Numbered from the stretch's first letter, positions 33,661-42,768 are shown. The stretch: 64,000 nt of DNA from an uncultured Ruminococcus sp. (GCA_944388405.1 CALXIQ010000022.1:1-64000), one strand, 5' to 3'. The notes: generated by a model from the letters alone, not told the origin. Numbers and translations are program-made.

Positions 33661-35928
33661 ATGAATATTGACAGAATTATTGAGGAGCTTACCTTGGAAG
33701 AAAAGGCGTCCCTCTGTTCGGGACTGGATTTCTGGCATACAAAGCCTGTTGAAAGGCTGGATATTACATCTGTTATGGTTTCTGACGGTCCTCACGGACT
33801 GAGAAAGAATGTGGAGGATTCCCAAAATCCCAATGAATCCATAAAGGCGGTGTGCTTTCCCACCGCTTCCTCACTTGCCTGTTCCTTTGACAGAACGCTG
33901 CTTGAAGCTATGGGAAAGGCTATAGGCGAGGAATGTCAGCACGAGCAGCTTGCGGTGGTGCTGGGACCGGGATGCAATATAAAGCGTTCCCCACTTTGCG
34001 GCAGAAATTTCGAGTATTTCTCAGAAGATCCCTATCTTGCGGGACAGCTGGCGGCGGCTCATATCAGAGGAGTACAGAGCAGAGGAGTGGGAACTTCTCT
34101 TAAGCACTTTGCCTGCAACAATCAGGAGCATAGAAGAATGTCCGTTTCTGCCGAGGTGGACGAAAGAACTCTGAGGGAAATTTACCTTGCTCCATTTGAA
34201 ACTGCTGTAAAGGAAGCGAAGCCCTGGACAGTAATGTGTTCTTACAATCGTATCAACGGCGTATATTCATCGGAAAACAAAAGACTGCTTACGGATATTC
34301 TCAGAGATGAATGGGGCTTTAAGGGACTTGTAATGAGTGACTGGGGTGCTGTGAACGACCGTGTCGAGGGCATAAAGGCAGGTCTTGACCTTGAAATGCC
34401 TACAAGCTATGAAAAAAATGACAAACTGATAGTTCAGGCAGTTGAGGAAGGCAGACTTGAGGAGGCGCAGCTTGACAAGTGCGTAAGACGTGTGCTTGAA
34501 ATGGTTGACAGGTACCTTGAAAATGCCGAGCCCGATACCGCCTGGGATATGGATAGACATCATCAGCTTGCAAGAAAAATTCAGTCGGAATGTATCGTGC
34601 TTTTGAAAAATGACAACAACGTTCTTCCGCTTGATGTCAAGCAAAAGATAGCCTTTATCGGAAAATTCGCCGAAACCCCCAGATATCAGGGCGGCGGAAG
34701 CTCCCATATTAACTCATACAAGGTGACCTCCGCCCTTGAAGCGGTGGGAGAATACACCGAGGTTGAGTATGCTTCGGGCTACAGCATTTCGGGTGAGGAT
34801 GACGATGAGAAGCTTTTGCTTGAAGCGGTGAAATGTGCCGAAAGATGCGACACTGTGGTAATTTTTGCTGGACTTCCCGATTCCTTCGAGTCTGAGGGCT
34901 ATGATAGAAATCATATGCAGATGCCTCAGTCCCAGCTGAGATTGATAGATGAAATTTGCAAGGTGAATAAAAATGTTGTGGTAGTGCTGCACAACGGCTC
35001 GCCCATAGAAATGCCGTTTGTTGAAAAGGTTGACGGTATAGTTGAAACTTATTTAGGCGGACAGGCTGTAGGGGGAGCGGTTTGTGACGTTCTGTTCGGT
35101 AAGGTAAATCCCTGCGGCAAGCTTGCCGAAACCTTCCCTAAAAAGCTGTCCGACAACCCCTCCTACCTCAACTTCCCCGGCGAGGGCGATACCGTAAAGT
35201 ATAACGAGGGCATTTTCGTAGGTTACAGATACTACGATTATAAGGAGATTGAGCCGCTGTTCCCCTTTGGATACGGTTTAAGCTACACCACATTTGAGTA
35301 TAGCAATCTAAAGCTTTCCCATTCTGAAATCGACGGCGACGATGTACTTACTGCCGAAGTTACGGTTAAAAATACAGGCAGCGTTGCGGGCAAGGAAATT
35401 GTTCAGCTTTATGTTTCCGACAGACACTCTCATGTGATAAGGCCTGTCAAGGAACTTAAAGGCTTTGAAAAGGTTGAGCTGAAGCCCGGCGAGTCTAAAA
35501 AGGTAATGTTCCGTCTTGACAGCAGAGCCTTTGCATATTACTGTGAAGAAATGAGCGGCTGGCGCGCGGAGTACGGCGAGTATGAAATACTGGTTGGCGC
35601 TTCCTCTGCTGATATACGCCTTAAGGAAAAGGTTTATGTAAGCTCTGGGGAAAAACTCACAGCAAAATTTACCCTTAACAGCACCTTCGGAGATATTCTT
35701 ACTGTTCCTGAGGGCAGGAAAATGTTCCACGAGCTTGTTGCAAGGGCAAACCTCGGAGGTGACGATTCCGACCCCGCATTAATGGGCGACGGCTCCGAGC
35801 AGATGGCGGAGTCGATGCTTAAAGATCTGCCTGTAAGAGCAATCGTAAGTTTCTCCGAAGTTCCCGGCATAACCCGCTTTGATTTGCAGAATATGATAGA
35901 CAAATTGAATGATGAGATAAATGGATAA
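33661..35928 (+). CDS. Beta-glucosidase-type glycosidase, GH3
   Basis: A 755-residue cytosolic GH3 enzyme. (alpha/beta)8 domain at about 1-310 with the nucleophile Asp in GLVMSDWGAVND (about 223-234), the substrate motif KHFACNNQEHRR (about 153-164), then an alpha/beta sandwich domain (QGGGSSHINSYK) and a C-terminal fibronectin type III-like domain (about 560-640). No signal peptide. Start ATG 33661 follows GAAAGAGG (33646-33653). A TATAAT at 33603-33608 may be the promoter, but its -35 is weak. Substrate is probably a beta-gluco- or xylo-oligosaccharide, agreeing with the GH31 alpha-xylosidase 3 kb away. Confidence 0.92.
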   Translation: MNIDRIIEELTLEEKASLCSGLDFWHTKPVERLDITSVMVSDGPHGLRKNVEDSQNPNESIKAVCFPTASSLACSFDRTLLEAMGKAIGEECQHEQLAVVLGPGCNIKRSPLCGRNFEYFSEDPYLAGQLAAAHIRGVQSRGVGTSLKHFACNNQEHRRMSVSAEVDERTLREIYLAPFETAVKEAKPWTVMCSYNRINGVYSSENKRLLTDILRDEWGFKGLVMSDWGAVNDRVEGIKAGLDLEMPTSYEKNDKLIVQAVEEGRLEEAQLDKCVRRVLEMVDRYLENAEPDTAWDMDRHHQLARKIQSECIVLLKNDNNVLPLDVKQKIAFIGKFAETPRYQGGGSSHINSYKVTSALEAVGEYTEVEYASGYSISGEDDDEKLLLEAVKCAERCDTVVIFAGLPDSFESEGYDRNHMQMPQSQLRLIDEICKVNKNVVVVLHNGSPIEMPFVEKVDGIVETYLGGQAVGGAVCDVLFGKVNPCGKLAETFPKKLSDNPSYLNFPGEGDTVKYNEGIFVGYRYYDYKEIEPLFPFGYGLSYTTFEYSNLKLSHSEIDGDDVLTAEVTVKNTGSVAGKEIVQLYVSDRHSHVIRPVKELKGFEKVELKPGESKKVMFRLDSRAFAYYCEEMSGWRAEYGEYEILVGASSADIRLKEKVYVSSGEKLTAKFTLNSTFGDILTVPEGRKMFHELVARANLGGDDSDPALMGDGSEQMAESMLKDLPVRAIVSFSEVPGITRFDLQNMIDKLNDEING

Positions 35929-35945
35929 ATACATCTGATTAAGGT

Positions 35946-35982
35946 AAAGAGGACGATATATTCTATCGTCCTCTTTGTTTTA
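35946..35982 (+). terminator. Intrinsic terminator after the GH3 gene
   Basis: Perfect 12-bp stem AAAGAGGACGAT (35946-35957) / ATCGTCCTCTTT (35965-35976), then GTTTTA. Confidence 0.9.
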
Positions 35983-36040
35983 CATTGTCAGAAAAATGAA
36001 AAGCTCTCACATATATGAGCCTAACAGCTAATTTGTACGA

Positions 36041-36075
36041 AAAAAAAGATTCCGTTTAAAACGGAATCTTTTTAA
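36041..36075 (-). terminator. Intrinsic terminator after the HD-domain gene
   Basis: Stem AAAAAGATTCCGTTT (36043-36057) pairs with AAACGGAATCTTTTT (36059-36073). On the minus strand a T run follows at once. Confidence 0.85.
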
Positions 36076-36079
36076 TTAC

Positions 36080-36619
36080 TTACATATTCCAACCCTTGCG
36101 TCTTGTCAGGGTTCTGTATTTTTCCTTTATAACATTGGAAATGTGAGTACCAAATTCAAGGGTTGCGGCGTACTTGTCAATCATTACAATTACATAGCTT
36201 TCAGCATACCTAGGAAATTTAATTGTAAGCGGCCACATATGCTTAACAATCATGTCCTCCTCGCGCTTGGAAATATCAAAGTTTTGCTTTGCGTTGTCAA
36301 GTGCAATTTCGGGATGACGCATTCCGTGGGGTTTTTCACCTTGCTGACGTTCCGTTTCTCTCCAGTCGTAAAGAAAAAGGTCGTGGAGCAGTCCTGCTCT
36401 TGCAGCCTGCTTTGAGTCAAGACCAAGCTTACGGCACACAAGATAGTTGTAGTAGGAAACGTTCAGACAATGCTGATAACAAGTAGTGCTGTAATGATGG
36501 CGAAATTTTTTCATCTGTTTTACAACATCGCTGTCAAGCAGATCTTTGACAAATTCAAAATACTCCTGAGCCTCTTGTGAGGTTTCAATCTGATATTTTG
36601 AACAGATCGCTCTTGACAT
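36080..36619 (-). CDS. HD domain phosphohydrolase-like protein
   Basis: A 179-residue protein. The HD metal site is seen as HHYSTTCYQHCLNVSYYNYL (about 41-60) and GLLHDLFLYDW (about 77-87), with further His residues in MRHPEIALDNA and KHMWPLT. This is the short HDIG-like family common in Clostridia; likely a phosphohydrolase of nucleotides or similar, substrate unknown. Start: ATG 36619 preferred over ATG 36625 because GAGG lies 8 nt before it. Its leader contains an inverted repeat. Confidence 0.85.
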   Translation of the reverse strand: MSRAICSKYQIETSQEAQEYFEFVKDLLDSDVVKQMKKFRHHYSTTCYQHCLNVSYYNYLVCRKLGLDSKQAARAGLLHDLFLYDWRETERQQGEKPHGMRHPEIALDNAKQNFDISKREEDMIVKHMWPLTIKFPRYAESYVIVMIDKYAATLEFGTHISNVIKEKYRTLTRRKGWNM

Positions 36620-36673
36620 TGGCATTACCTCATTTCAGTATCGTATAAGGTTGTATTTTTGTGAATGATGACA

Positions 36674-36701
36674 ATAATGCATCAGGAATTTTGTGCATTA
36701 T
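36674..36701. repeat. Inverted repeat in the HD-gene leader
   Basis: ATAATGCA (36674-36681) and TGCATTAT (36694-36701), perfect 8-bp arms, between promoter and gene. The right arm context TTTTGTGCATTAT resembles TTTTGTGCATAAT at 11161. Confidence 0.5.
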
Positions 36702-36710
36702 GACAAATAT

Positions 36711-36739
36711 ATTATATCCCCATTTTTCAAAAAAGTCAA
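36711..36739 (-). promoter_or_regulatory. Sigma-A promoter of the HD-domain gene
   Basis: Minus strand TTGACT (36739-36734), 17-bp spacer, TATAAT (36716-36711). Confidence 0.85.
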
Positions 36740-36760
36740 TGTCAGATTAATCCAAACTGT

Positions 36761-37690
36761 TTACAATTTGATGTCAAGTAGCTTTTCGGGTATGTCAAAA
36801 TAAAGATGGTCGTAAAACTCGGGAATAAAAGCGCTGTCCGCAGAGATTTTCTCCTGAATATAGCCCTCAAACCCGTACTTCTCAATTTCACTTACAACCG
36901 AGTTGTATTCAAAGGTAGTAGTTTTTCTGCTTATCTCCTTGTATTCAAAAGCCTTGTACACCGGAGTATACTGACTCATAAGGCTTATGAGAATATCCTC
37001 CCTTTGAAAGGCCTTGCCCAGCATTTCCATGATTTTTATGGAATCGTGCCGACAATTGGGCAGAACAAGGTGACGAACCATAACTCCTTTTGCCATCATG
37101 CCGTTTTCGTCAAACTCAGGCTTGCCTGCAATTTCACGCATCTTTATAACAGCTTGTAGACATTTTTCAAAATAGTCGCTTGCCTTTGAGTATTTCGCAG
37201 AAAGCTCACGGCTGTAGTATTTCACATCAGGCAGAAAGATGTCCACATAGCTTTCCAGCAGCTCCAGTGTTTCGACTTTTTCATATCCGCCGCAGTTGTA
37301 CACCACGGGTATTTCAAGCTTATCCCCGCAAAGCTGCAGTGCAGAGATTATCTGCGGTACAAAGTGAGTTGGATTCACCAGATTTATATTTTCCGCTCCT
37401 TTGCTTTGAAGCATCAGAAAAATTTCCGCCAGTTGACTGAGGGAAACTTCAAAGCCTTTGTTTTCGGCAGAAATCTCATAGTTCTGACAAAAGCAGCATT
37501 TAAGGGTACACCCCGAAAAGAACACTGTACCCGAACCGTTTTTGCCGCTGATGCAAGGCTCCTCCCACAAATGAAGGTCGGCTCTGGCAATTCTTACAGC
37601 CGAGCCTTCTTTGCAGTAGCCGCTGCGCTCATATCTGTTTACGCCACATTCTCTGGGGCAGAGGCGGCAGTTTTCAAGCAGTCTGTTCAT
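36761..37690 (-). CDS. Radical SAM protein, PflX-like (pyruvate formate-lyase activase homologue)
   Basis: A 309-residue radical SAM enzyme. The N-terminus has an extra cysteine set CRLCPRECGVNR...GYCKEG (8-29), then HLWEEPCISGKNGSGTVFFS and the cluster motif CTLKCCFCQN (about 61-70). Conserved NLVNPTHFVPQI and VYNCGGYE follow. This is the COG1313 (PflX) group, whose members are thought to modify unknown targets with a glycyl radical-type chemistry; no pfl gene lies here. It is the last gene of the Lrp-aminotransferase-ispE operon and abuts the preceding stop directly. Confidence 0.88.
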   Translation of the reverse strand: MNRLLENCRLCPRECGVNRYERSGYCKEGSAVRIARADLHLWEEPCISGKNGSGTVFFSGCTLKCCFCQNYEISAENKGFEVSLSQLAEIFLMLQSKGAENINLVNPTHFVPQIISALQLCGDKLEIPVVYNCGGYEKVETLELLESYVDIFLPDVKYYSRELSAKYSKASDYFEKCLQAVIKMREIAGKPEFDENGMMAKGVMVRHLVLPNCRHDSIKIMEMLGKAFQREDILISLMSQYTPVYKAFEYKEISRKTTTFEYNSVVSEIEKYGFEGYIQEKISADSAFIPEFYDHLYFDIPEKLLDIKL

Positions 37691-38785
37691 TTAACTCTCC
37701 GATGTTTCATCATTGTCAAAGCTGTCGGTAAAATAGTAGCTTTCAATCTCTATATGAGCCTGTTGTTCCTCGTTCGAATCGTTGCTTGTATTTAAAACAA
37801 TATCGCATGTCCAGGCGTCGTCCGGCATAAGAAAGGTTACGCTTTGATATTTGTCGTCATATTCAATAAAGGCAGAAGTGCAAAGTTCCTCGCCGAGAAT
37901 TGAGGTGCAGATAACATAACCGCCGTCTATATAGCGTGAGGAATCAGCAAAATCCGGCGTAAGCTCAATATTCGCTGACACCAGATTCCACTGGCTGTCG
38001 GCAAGCAGAGTATCGGAAAAATCCACATACTGATTTACATTTTCAGTGTCGTATTCAGACAGTGTATTATAATGCCCGATAACCGCCAGTCCGGAGGCGG
38101 TTATTTCAAAACCGTAATCCGGGTCGGTATATGAATGTTCAAAATACTCCGACATATCGGGCATGCTGATATCGGGGAAAGAGTAATCATAGTCAAAGTC
38201 AAAATCATAGTCATAGTCGTAATTATAAGCATCTCTGTTGCTTTCCCTTACGCTGATAACCGCTGAAATGATGATTACAGCAAAAACTACGATTAAAACA
38301 ATTACTACCGTTAAAAGCGAGAGGGAGTTTTTTCTTATCCGGTTTGTGGTGTTGTAATTTAAGTTTACACTTTGCCGATTAAATGAAGTGGTATGCCTTG
38401 CGTTTGGATTGCCGCCATACCCATTTTGAAATCTGTTTAGTAACGCCGAATTGTGTTTTTTCCTTGCGGCGGCACGCCTTTGCTGTCTTTGCGACTCCCG
38501 GTAAGCTTTTTTGTCGTAGGTGCTGGAGGGAATGGGATTTTCTGCTTCGTCCTCCCGCTGTTCCTCAATAAATGATTCTTCTTTATTTTCAAACTCTTCA
38601 AATATGTCGTTTTCGGGATTGTCCGACTCAAATTCACGCTTTTCATATTCATATGCGTGGCTGTGAAGGTCGTCGCTGTATCTGCTGCATGAAATATCGT
38701 CCTCTCTTGCCGTAAGACATTCGGGACAGATAACCTCGTCCTTGTCCTTGAATCTGTAGCCGCAGACCGCACATTTCTTTTTCAT
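37691..38785 (-). CDS. Zinc-ribbon membrane protein of unknown function
   Basis: A 364-residue protein starting MKKKCAVCGYRF; an upstream in-frame GTG overlaps the ribosome site AGAGGTGA and was rejected. Zinc ribbon CAVC...CPEC at the N-terminus, an acidic cytoplasmic region (about 25-100), a basic Arg/Gln/Lys stretch (RESQRQQRRAAARKKH), a membrane segment near 152-175 (LLTVVIVLIVVFAVIIISAV), then a striking Tyr/Asp alternation (YNYDYDYDFDFDYDYSF) and an extracytoplasmic beta domain. Such proteins may pass signals or bind ligands at the envelope, but no family function is known. It lies between ispE and pflX in one operon. Confidence 0.75.
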   Translation of the reverse strand: MKKKCAVCGYRFKDKDEVICPECLTAREDDISCSRYSDDLHSHAYEYEKREFESDNPENDIFEEFENKEESFIEEQREDEAENPIPSSTYDKKAYRESQRQQRRAAARKKHNSALLNRFQNGYGGNPNARHTTSFNRQSVNLNYNTTNRIRKNSLSLLTVVIVLIVVFAVIIISAVISVRESNRDAYNYDYDYDFDFDYDYSFPDISMPDMSEYFEHSYTDPDYGFEITASGLAVIGHYNTLSEYDTENVNQYVDFSDTLLADSQWNLVSANIELTPDFADSSRYIDGGYVICTSILGEELCTSAFIEYDDKYQSVTFLMPDDAWTCDIVLNTSNDSNEEQQAHIEIESYYFTDSFDNDETSES

Positions 38786-38798
38786 ACCGTTCACCTCT

Positions 38799-39677
38799 TC
38801 AGATAATTTCCCAGCCTTTGTTTATGGGAGTAACTACACTTGCAAAGCTGTAATCAGACATTTTTTCGATACACCTTTCGGCGTCTGGTAAGTTTGAGAA
38901 TATTCCGAACACTGCCGAACCGCTGCCGGTCATCATTGAATTGATCGCTCCATGCTCAAGCAGCCGTTTTTTTGCTTGGCTTATTTCATTAATATCAGTG
39001 GCAGCTTCCAAGGCATTGAACAATCCCTTAGCAATTCCATTCAGGTCAGAGGATTTCAGTGCCTTTTCAAATTCGGAATAGCTTTTTGCGGGCTTTTTCG
39101 TCAGCAAATCGTAAAGCTTATATGCTTCAGGCGTTGAAATTCCCACATCAGGCTTAACCACCGCAAAATATAGCTGAGGAAGAGAGGGAAGCTTGGTAAG
39201 TCTTTCTCCTATGCCCTCGCATAAAACCGTGCCGCCCGTAAGAGTAAAGGGAACGTCTGCTCCCAACCTGATGCCTATTTCGCAAAGCTGGGACAGCGAT
39301 AACCGGGCATTAAGCAATTCATTCATAGCGACAAGGGCAGCTGCGCAGTCTGAACTGCCGCCTGCCATGCCTGCCATTGACGGAATGTTTTTGTGAATTT
39401 CCACTGTTATTTTTCTCTCGGACCTTATGCCGGTATAAGCATAAAAAGCCTCTATCGCCTTCCAGATAAGATTGTGGCGGTCAAGTGGGAAGCCCATTAC
39501 ATCGCATTTAAGCTCGATTCCTATCCCGTCTGTAAGCCTGAACGTCAGCAGGTCGTAAATCGATACCGACTGCATCACAGTTTTGAGCAGATGGTATCCG
39601 TCATCACGCCTGCCCACAATGTCAAGAAAAAGATTAAGCTTGCCGTAAGCCTTTATTGTAAGTGATTTGTTATCCAT
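38799..39677 (-). CDS. ispE: 4-diphosphocytidyl-2-C-methyl-D-erythritol kinase
   Basis: A 292-residue GHMP kinase of the non-mevalonate isoprenoid pathway, phosphorylating CDP-methylerythritol with ATP. It opens with KAYGKLNLFLDIVGRRDDGY, has the ATP loop PSMAGMAGGSSDCAAALVAM (about 98-117), RLGADVPFTLTGGT (about 137-150) and the third GHMP motif MMTGSGSAVFGIF (about 248-260). It overlaps the upstream aminotransferase by 8 nt, implying coupled translation. Confidence 0.95.
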   Translation of the reverse strand: MDNKSLTIKAYGKLNLFLDIVGRRDDGYHLLKTVMQSVSIYDLLTFRLTDGIGIELKCDVMGFPLDRHNLIWKAIEAFYAYTGIRSERKITVEIHKNIPSMAGMAGGSSDCAAALVAMNELLNARLSLSQLCEIGIRLGADVPFTLTGGTVLCEGIGERLTKLPSLPQLYFAVVKPDVGISTPEAYKLYDLLTKKPAKSYSEFEKALKSSDLNGIAKGLFNALEAATDINEISQAKKRLLEHGAINSMMTGSGSAVFGIFSNLPDAERCIEKMSDYSFASVVTPINKGWEII

Positions 39678-40854
39678 TTTCAGCTTCCTTCAGCTCAGAT
39701 AAAAATTCGCCGATTCGTTTTACGGCTTCTCTCAGGTGATTGATAGAATACGCATATGAAACTCTGATATACCCCTCGCCGCATTTTCCGAAAGCATCGC
39801 CCGGCACTACCGCTACTTTTTTCTCCTGCACAAGCCGTTCGCAAAATTCATTGCTTGTAAGTCCCGTTGATTTTATGCTGGGGAAAACATAAAAAGCTCC
39901 CTGAGGAGTAAAACAGTCGAGCCCCAGCTTGTTAAAGCTGTCCACCAAAAAGCGGCGGCGCATATTGTATTCGTTACGCATTTTAGCCACATCTCCGAAG
40001 CAGGACTGCAAAGCGGTTATGGCGGCATACTGACTGATAGAGGGAGATGACATTATCTGATACTGGTGAAGCTTGTAAACGTGGCGCATAATCTCCTCGG
40101 GTCCTGCCATAAAGCCAAGCCGCCAGCCTGTCATGGCAAAAGTTTTTGAAAATCCGTTGATAACCACCGTTCTTTCCCTCATGCCCTCAAGCTCGGCAAT
40201 CGAGCAGTGCTTGCCCGAATATGTAAGCTCGGCATAAATTTCGTCCGACGCCACAAAAATATTGGTATCTCGAAGCACCTCGGCAATAGGCTCTAAGTCC
40301 TCACGGCACATTATAGCTCCTGTGGGGTTGTTTGGAAAAGGCATAATAAGCAGTTTTGTTTTATCGGTGATTTTTTCTTTGAGCGCATCAGCCGTCAGAC
40401 GAAATTCGTCCTCAGCTTTTGTTTCAATGCTTACGGGTATTCCCCCCATAAGAGAAACCAGCGGACTGTAGCATACAAAGCAGGGCTCTACAATAAGCAC
40501 CTCATCGCCAGGATTTACAATGGCTCTGATAGATAAATCTATCGCCTCCGAACCGCCCACCGTAACGATTATTTCCGACTCGGGATTGTACTCGGTTCTG
40601 ATAAGTCTTTTGAGATAAGCGGAAATTTCACGCCGAAGCTCAATTAATCCGGCATTTGCAGTGTAGGTGGTTTTGCCCTTTTCAAGCGCCGAAATTGCGC
40701 TTTGCCTTATGCTCCAGGGTGTTTTAAAATCAGGCTCGCCCACGCCGAGAGAAATAACCCCTTCTACCGACTGAGCTATGTCAAAAAACTTCCTTATTCC
40801 CGAGGGCTTCATTTTTACAGCTTCTTGCGAAAGCAGTCTATCGTAATCCATCAT
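39670..40854 (-). CDS. PLP-dependent aminotransferase, class I/II
   Basis: A 394-residue fold-type I aminotransferase. Substrate and cofactor motifs: ISLGVGEPDFKTP (about 34-46), YTANAGLIELRREI, PNNPTGA (about 174-180), SDEIYAELTYSG and the PLP lysine in NGFSKTFAMTGWRLGFMAGP (about 234-253). The C-terminal Arg lies in YIRVSYAYS. Probably an aspartate or aromatic-amino-acid aminotransferase (PatA-like). Its start overlaps the stop of the Lrp-type regulator by 4 nt, so regulator and enzyme are coupled and the regulator may sense the amino acid. Confidence 0.9.
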   Translation of the reverse strand: MMDYDRLLSQEAVKMKPSGIRKFFDIAQSVEGVISLGVGEPDFKTPWSIRQSAISALEKGKTTYTANAGLIELRREISAYLKRLIRTEYNPESEIIVTVGGSEAIDLSIRAIVNPGDEVLIVEPCFVCYSPLVSLMGGIPVSIETKAEDEFRLTADALKEKITDKTKLLIMPFPNNPTGAIMCREDLEPIAEVLRDTNIFVASDEIYAELTYSGKHCSIAELEGMRERTVVINGFSKTFAMTGWRLGFMAGPEEIMRHVYKLHQYQIMSSPSISQYAAITALQSCFGDVAKMRNEYNMRRRFLVDSFNKLGLDCFTPQGAFYVFPSIKSTGLTSNEFCERLVQEKKVAVVPGDAFGKCGEGYIRVSYAYSINHLREAVKRIGEFLSELKEAENG

Positions 40855-41330
40855 GGAGAAATCATTCCTCTTTCATCGGTCTGGTCATTGTTTATAATAA
40901 TGCCGTTTTCCTTGTAATTTTTTAAAACAAAATGAGTCGTTGTGGACTGAACTGCGTCGATAGCCGCAAGTCTTTGGGAAACAAACTGTGAAATATCCCG
41001 GATATTATTTCCCGTTACCGATACCAGAATATCATATCCCCCCGACATAAGCCGTACCGATTCGACTTCCTCGTATGATGAAATCTCCTGAGCAATTTCG
41101 TCAAATCCGCTTTGGGACTGGGGCGTTACCTTAAGCTCGATAAGTGCGAAAACAGCATTGCTGTCGATAGCGGCCTCGTCAATAATTGCCGTGTAGCCCT
41201 TTATAATTCCGTTGCATTCAAGCTTTGAGATTTCCTCGGCGATCTGTTCCTCCGTTTTGTCCAGCATAACCGCTATCTCGGCATTTGAAAGGCGTGCGTT
41301 GGTTTTAAGCAGCTTAATCAATGAGTCCAT
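40851..41330 (-). CDS. Lrp/AsnC family transcriptional regulator
   Basis: A 159-residue regulator. Start MDSLIKLLKTNARLSNAEIA behind CGGGAGGT on the minus strand (41337-41344). N-terminal helix-turn-helix (about 12-40), then the AsnC ligand-binding beta-alpha-beta domain (about 60-140) with ALIELKVTPQS and VESVRLMSGGYDILVSVTG, including the Gly-x-Tyr-D loop of the family. First gene of a five-gene operon with an aminotransferase, ispE, a zinc-ribbon protein and PflX. Confidence 0.92.
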   Translation of the reverse strand: MDSLIKLLKTNARLSNAEIAVMLDKTEEQIAEEISKLECNGIIKGYTAIIDEAAIDSNAVFALIELKVTPQSQSGFDEIAQEISSYEEVESVRLMSGGYDILVSVTGNNIRDISQFVSQRLAAIDAVQSTTTHFVLKNYKENGIIINNDQTDERGMISP

Positions 41331-41361
41331 AATTCTACCTCCCGTTATGTTATATATTTTC

Positions 41362-41390
41362 ATTATACATTTTATTATACCAAAAGTCAA
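41362..41390 (-). promoter_or_regulatory. Sigma-A promoter of the Lrp-aminotransferase-ispE operon
   Basis: Minus strand TTGACT (41390-41385), 17-bp spacer, TATAAT (41367-41362). A second TATAAT lies inside the spacer. Confidence 0.85.
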
Positions 41391-41506
41391 TTGATTTAAA
41401 GCGTGATTTTCAAAAGCGGCATTATGTTTGCAAACTCTATAGTTGTTGACATTAATAAAAAAATGAATTATACTTTGTATTGTAAAATAAATAGTTTTAA
41501 ATAGAG

Positions 41507-42577
41507 GTGTTTGTTATAGACGGTAAAATTCGCAACCGAATCCAGTGGATAGATACCCTCAGAGGCATAATGATGTTCATTGTGGTATGGGGTCATTCGC
41601 TGTCGGATCAGTATCTGGACAAGTATATTTTCAGCTTTCACATGCCTGCGTTCTTTGTTATTTCGGGTATGACCTTTGCATTTAACAGAGAAACGAATTT
41701 TTTCAGATATGCATGGAAAAAGATAAAAGGACTTATCATACCTTATTTTTGCACAAATCTTCTGGTAACTCCGCTATGGTTTATAAACCGTCAGCTGTCA
41801 ACGGTCACATATCAGACCGTTCCACAGCTTATTAAGGGAGTCCTTATCTCAAACGTTGAAAGCGGCTACAGAATGGCGTCAAACACCACGTGGTTTATAA
41901 CCTGCTTGTTTCTCACCGATATTCTGTTTTTTATCATAAGCAGAGCTTCAAAAAACGAAACTTTTTTGATTGCTGTTTCAGTTTTGGTTTACGGTCTGGC
42001 ATATACATCAGGAATTGTTACCGACAAGCAGTGGGGCGTTTGGCACTGGCAGGTAGCTTTCAGTGCGGTTATATTCTATCTCGGCGGATATATCTTTATG
42101 AAAAATATCGAGTCGGTCAAAAAGTTTTTTGTCCGATCATGGATAGTGTATCCCACCTCCGCCGCCTTGCTGGTTATAGGTGCGTGGGCAGCTTCTGAGA
42201 ACAGCCGTATTTCTATGGTAAACAACAGATACGGTCAGCCTGTTTTGTTTTTCTTTTCAGCCTTTTGCACTTCGTTTGCATTTACGCTGATTATTATGAA
42301 ACTTTCCGATTTCAAACTGTTTTCAAAGGCGTCCGGACTGTTTAATTATGTAGGCAAAAATACGCTGATATACATTGCTTTCCATGTTCCGATGATTCGA
42401 TTGGCGGAATATTTTATTCCTGTACTAAAGGGTAAAAATGATGTTTACAGGTTTATTATGGCAGTTACTATATATCTTATAATTCTCCCGCTGGCTTGGC
42501 TTACGGAAAAATATCTTCCTTTTTGTGTGGGAAAAAAGAAAAAAATCTCGGAAAAAGGCTTGACAAACCTCAAATAA
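41507..42577 (+). CDS. Membrane acyltransferase (acyltransferase 3 family)
   Basis: A protein of up to 356 residues with about ten membrane segments. It shows the acyltransferase-3 pattern: IQWIDTLRGIMMFIVVWGHS (about 13-32, with the conserved His), FHMPAFFVISGMTFAF (about 45-60), and later WFITCLFLTDILFF. It should O-acetylate or succinylate a surface sugar or polymer. The start is unclear: GTG 41507 overlaps the ribosome site GAGG, and the codon at the ideal distance is ATA 41516, so either a weak GTG or a non-standard start is used. No target pathway nearby. Confidence 0.85.
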   Translation: MFVIDGKIRNRIQWIDTLRGIMMFIVVWGHSLSDQYLDKYIFSFHMPAFFVISGMTFAFNRETNFFRYAWKKIKGLIIPYFCTNLLVTPLWFINRQLSTVTYQTVPQLIKGVLISNVESGYRMASNTTWFITCLFLTDILFFIISRASKNETFLIAVSVLVYGLAYTSGIVTDKQWGVWHWQVAFSAVIFYLGGYIFMKNIESVKKFFVRSWIVYPTSAALLVIGAWAASENSRISMVNNRYGQPVLFFFSAFCTSFAFTLIIMKLSDFKLFSKASGLFNYVGKNTLIYIAFHVPMIRLAEYFIPVLKGKNDVYRFIMAVTIYLIILPLAWLTEKYLPFCVGKKKKISEKGLTNLK

Positions 42578-42588
42578 AGTTTTATACT
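42560..42588 (+). promoter_or_regulatory. Near-consensus sigma-A promoter for the 28-codon peptide gene
   Basis: TTGACA (42560-42565), 17-bp spacer, TATACT (42583-42588), inside the last codons of the acyltransferase gene and 48 bp before the peptide ATG. Confidence 0.8.
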
Positions 42589-42635
42589 TTTAAGTACGTG
42601 ATTGAGCGATTTTAATACAGAAAGGGGTGGGCGAA

Positions 42636-42722
42636 ATGACAATTAGAAATTTATCCAATGCATTTAATGCTGTTTTCGTTATGTCGGATGTTGTTTTGCC
42701 TGCGTTTTCTGTGGATTGCTGA
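42636..42722 (+). CDS. Free-standing 28-residue peptide of unknown function
   Basis: ATG 42636 follows a strong AAAGGGGTGG site (42621-42630). The product starts MTIRNLSNAFNAVFVMSDVV and ends LPAFSVDC, a mildly hydrophobic, possibly amphipathic peptide with a C-terminal cysteine. A near-consensus promoter lies upstream and a strong terminator downstream, so it forms a complete small transcription unit. It sits directly before an ABC exporter gene. It could be a regulatory or membrane-active small protein, an exported peptide or a leader peptide. No family recognised; reality as a gene rests on the signals, not on homology. Confidence 0.6.
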   Translation: MTIRNLSNAFNAVFVMSDVVLPAFSVDC

Positions 42723-42768
42723 CGTTCCGTTTTTACGGATGCTAAATCGATTGATATGTGGTAATTAT

